Below are positions 63,720 through 64,000 of a stretch of DNA of 64,000 bases, piece after piece (position 1 is the stretch's first letter; every line of letters starts with the position of its first letter). A program made the translations under genes and the position numbers. Under the pieces are notes generated by a model. The model saw only the letters and a list, made by a program, of their open reading frames with translations, made no database searches and was not told the origin of the DNA. The DNA is from Fidelibacterota bacterium (GTDB lineage: Bacteria > Fidelibacterota > Marinisomatia > SCGC-AAA003-L08 > D37C17). Location of the stretch: the NCBI GenBank assembly GCA_002707645.1, contig PANN01000007.1, positions 14,298-78,297 on the forward strand. The letters run 5' to 3'.

Positions 63720-64000
63720 TTAACCCTCTACTTTTACGCCCATACTTCTGGCTGTACCCTTAACCATTTGGATAGCTGAATCTATTTTTTTAGTATTCAA
63801 GTCAGGCAATTTAATTTTAGCAATTTCTTCAACTTTTGAAGATGAAATTGTTCCAACAATATCTCTATTTGGCTCCGAGGAACCTTTTTTAATCTTACAG
63901 CCTTCAAGGATTAAAGATGGAACAGGAGGAGTTTTTGTAATAAAAGTAAAAGACCTATCTGCATATACAGTTATAACCACAGGAACAACTTTGCCTGCCT
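63720..64000 (-). CDS. rplK: 50S ribosomal protein L11 (partial, 5' end beyond window)
   Basis: [85 protein letters not shown]; frame stays open to the right edge. Confidence 0.95.
   Translation of the reverse strand, partial: AGKVVPVVITVYADRSFTFITKTPPVPSLILEGCKIKKGSSEPNRDIVGTISSSKVEEIAKIKLPDLNTKKIDSAIQMVKGTARSMGVKVEG

Noticed and set aside
1-64000. CRISPR arrays, tRNA/rRNA genes, transposases or prophage genes
   Set aside because: No direct-repeat/spacer arrays, no cloverleaf-like or rRNA sequence and no transposase/integrase motifs were recognised; intergenic space is too small in most places.

Overview
The window is AT-rich with dense genes. Gene content and the dockerin-tailed secreted proteins suggest an uncultured marine bacterium, possibly Marinimicrobia/SAR406-like; this placement is inference only. 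From left to right: (i) a minus-strand operon (about 1-8297) encoding a C25/gingipain-like protein with a dockerin-like tail, PgsB/CapB, PgsC/CapC and PgsW-like proteins, two exported proteins of unknown function, and the start of a lipoprotein. This looks like a Gram-negative poly-gamma-glutamate-type polymer synthesis and export locus. (ii) A complete plus-strand type IV pilus locus (8645-25574): major pilin, PilT, minor pilins, a 694-aa PilX/GspK-like tip candidate, PilMNOP, PilQ, a ~1488-aa Ig-like lipoprotein, PilB, PilC and PilD. (iii) A minus-strand housekeeping block: rlmB, TlpA-like, DsbD, cyclophilin, pyrE, pyrF. (iv) A GNAT protein and a dockerin-tailed beta-helix gene interrupted by an in-frame TGA. 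(v) hutI, hutU and a GHL10-like gene joined by 2-nt gaps to the 3' end of the ribosomal/RNA polymerase supercluster (rplQ through rplK, 36465-64000). The most interesting items are the PgsBCW operon with new exported partners, the C25 protein with an apparent catalytic His-to-Tyr change, the pilus-locus giant lipoprotein and tip candidate, the in-frame TGA gene, and a 70-aa acidic N-terminal extension on ribosomal protein L3. All functional calls come from reading motifs by eye; no database search was run.
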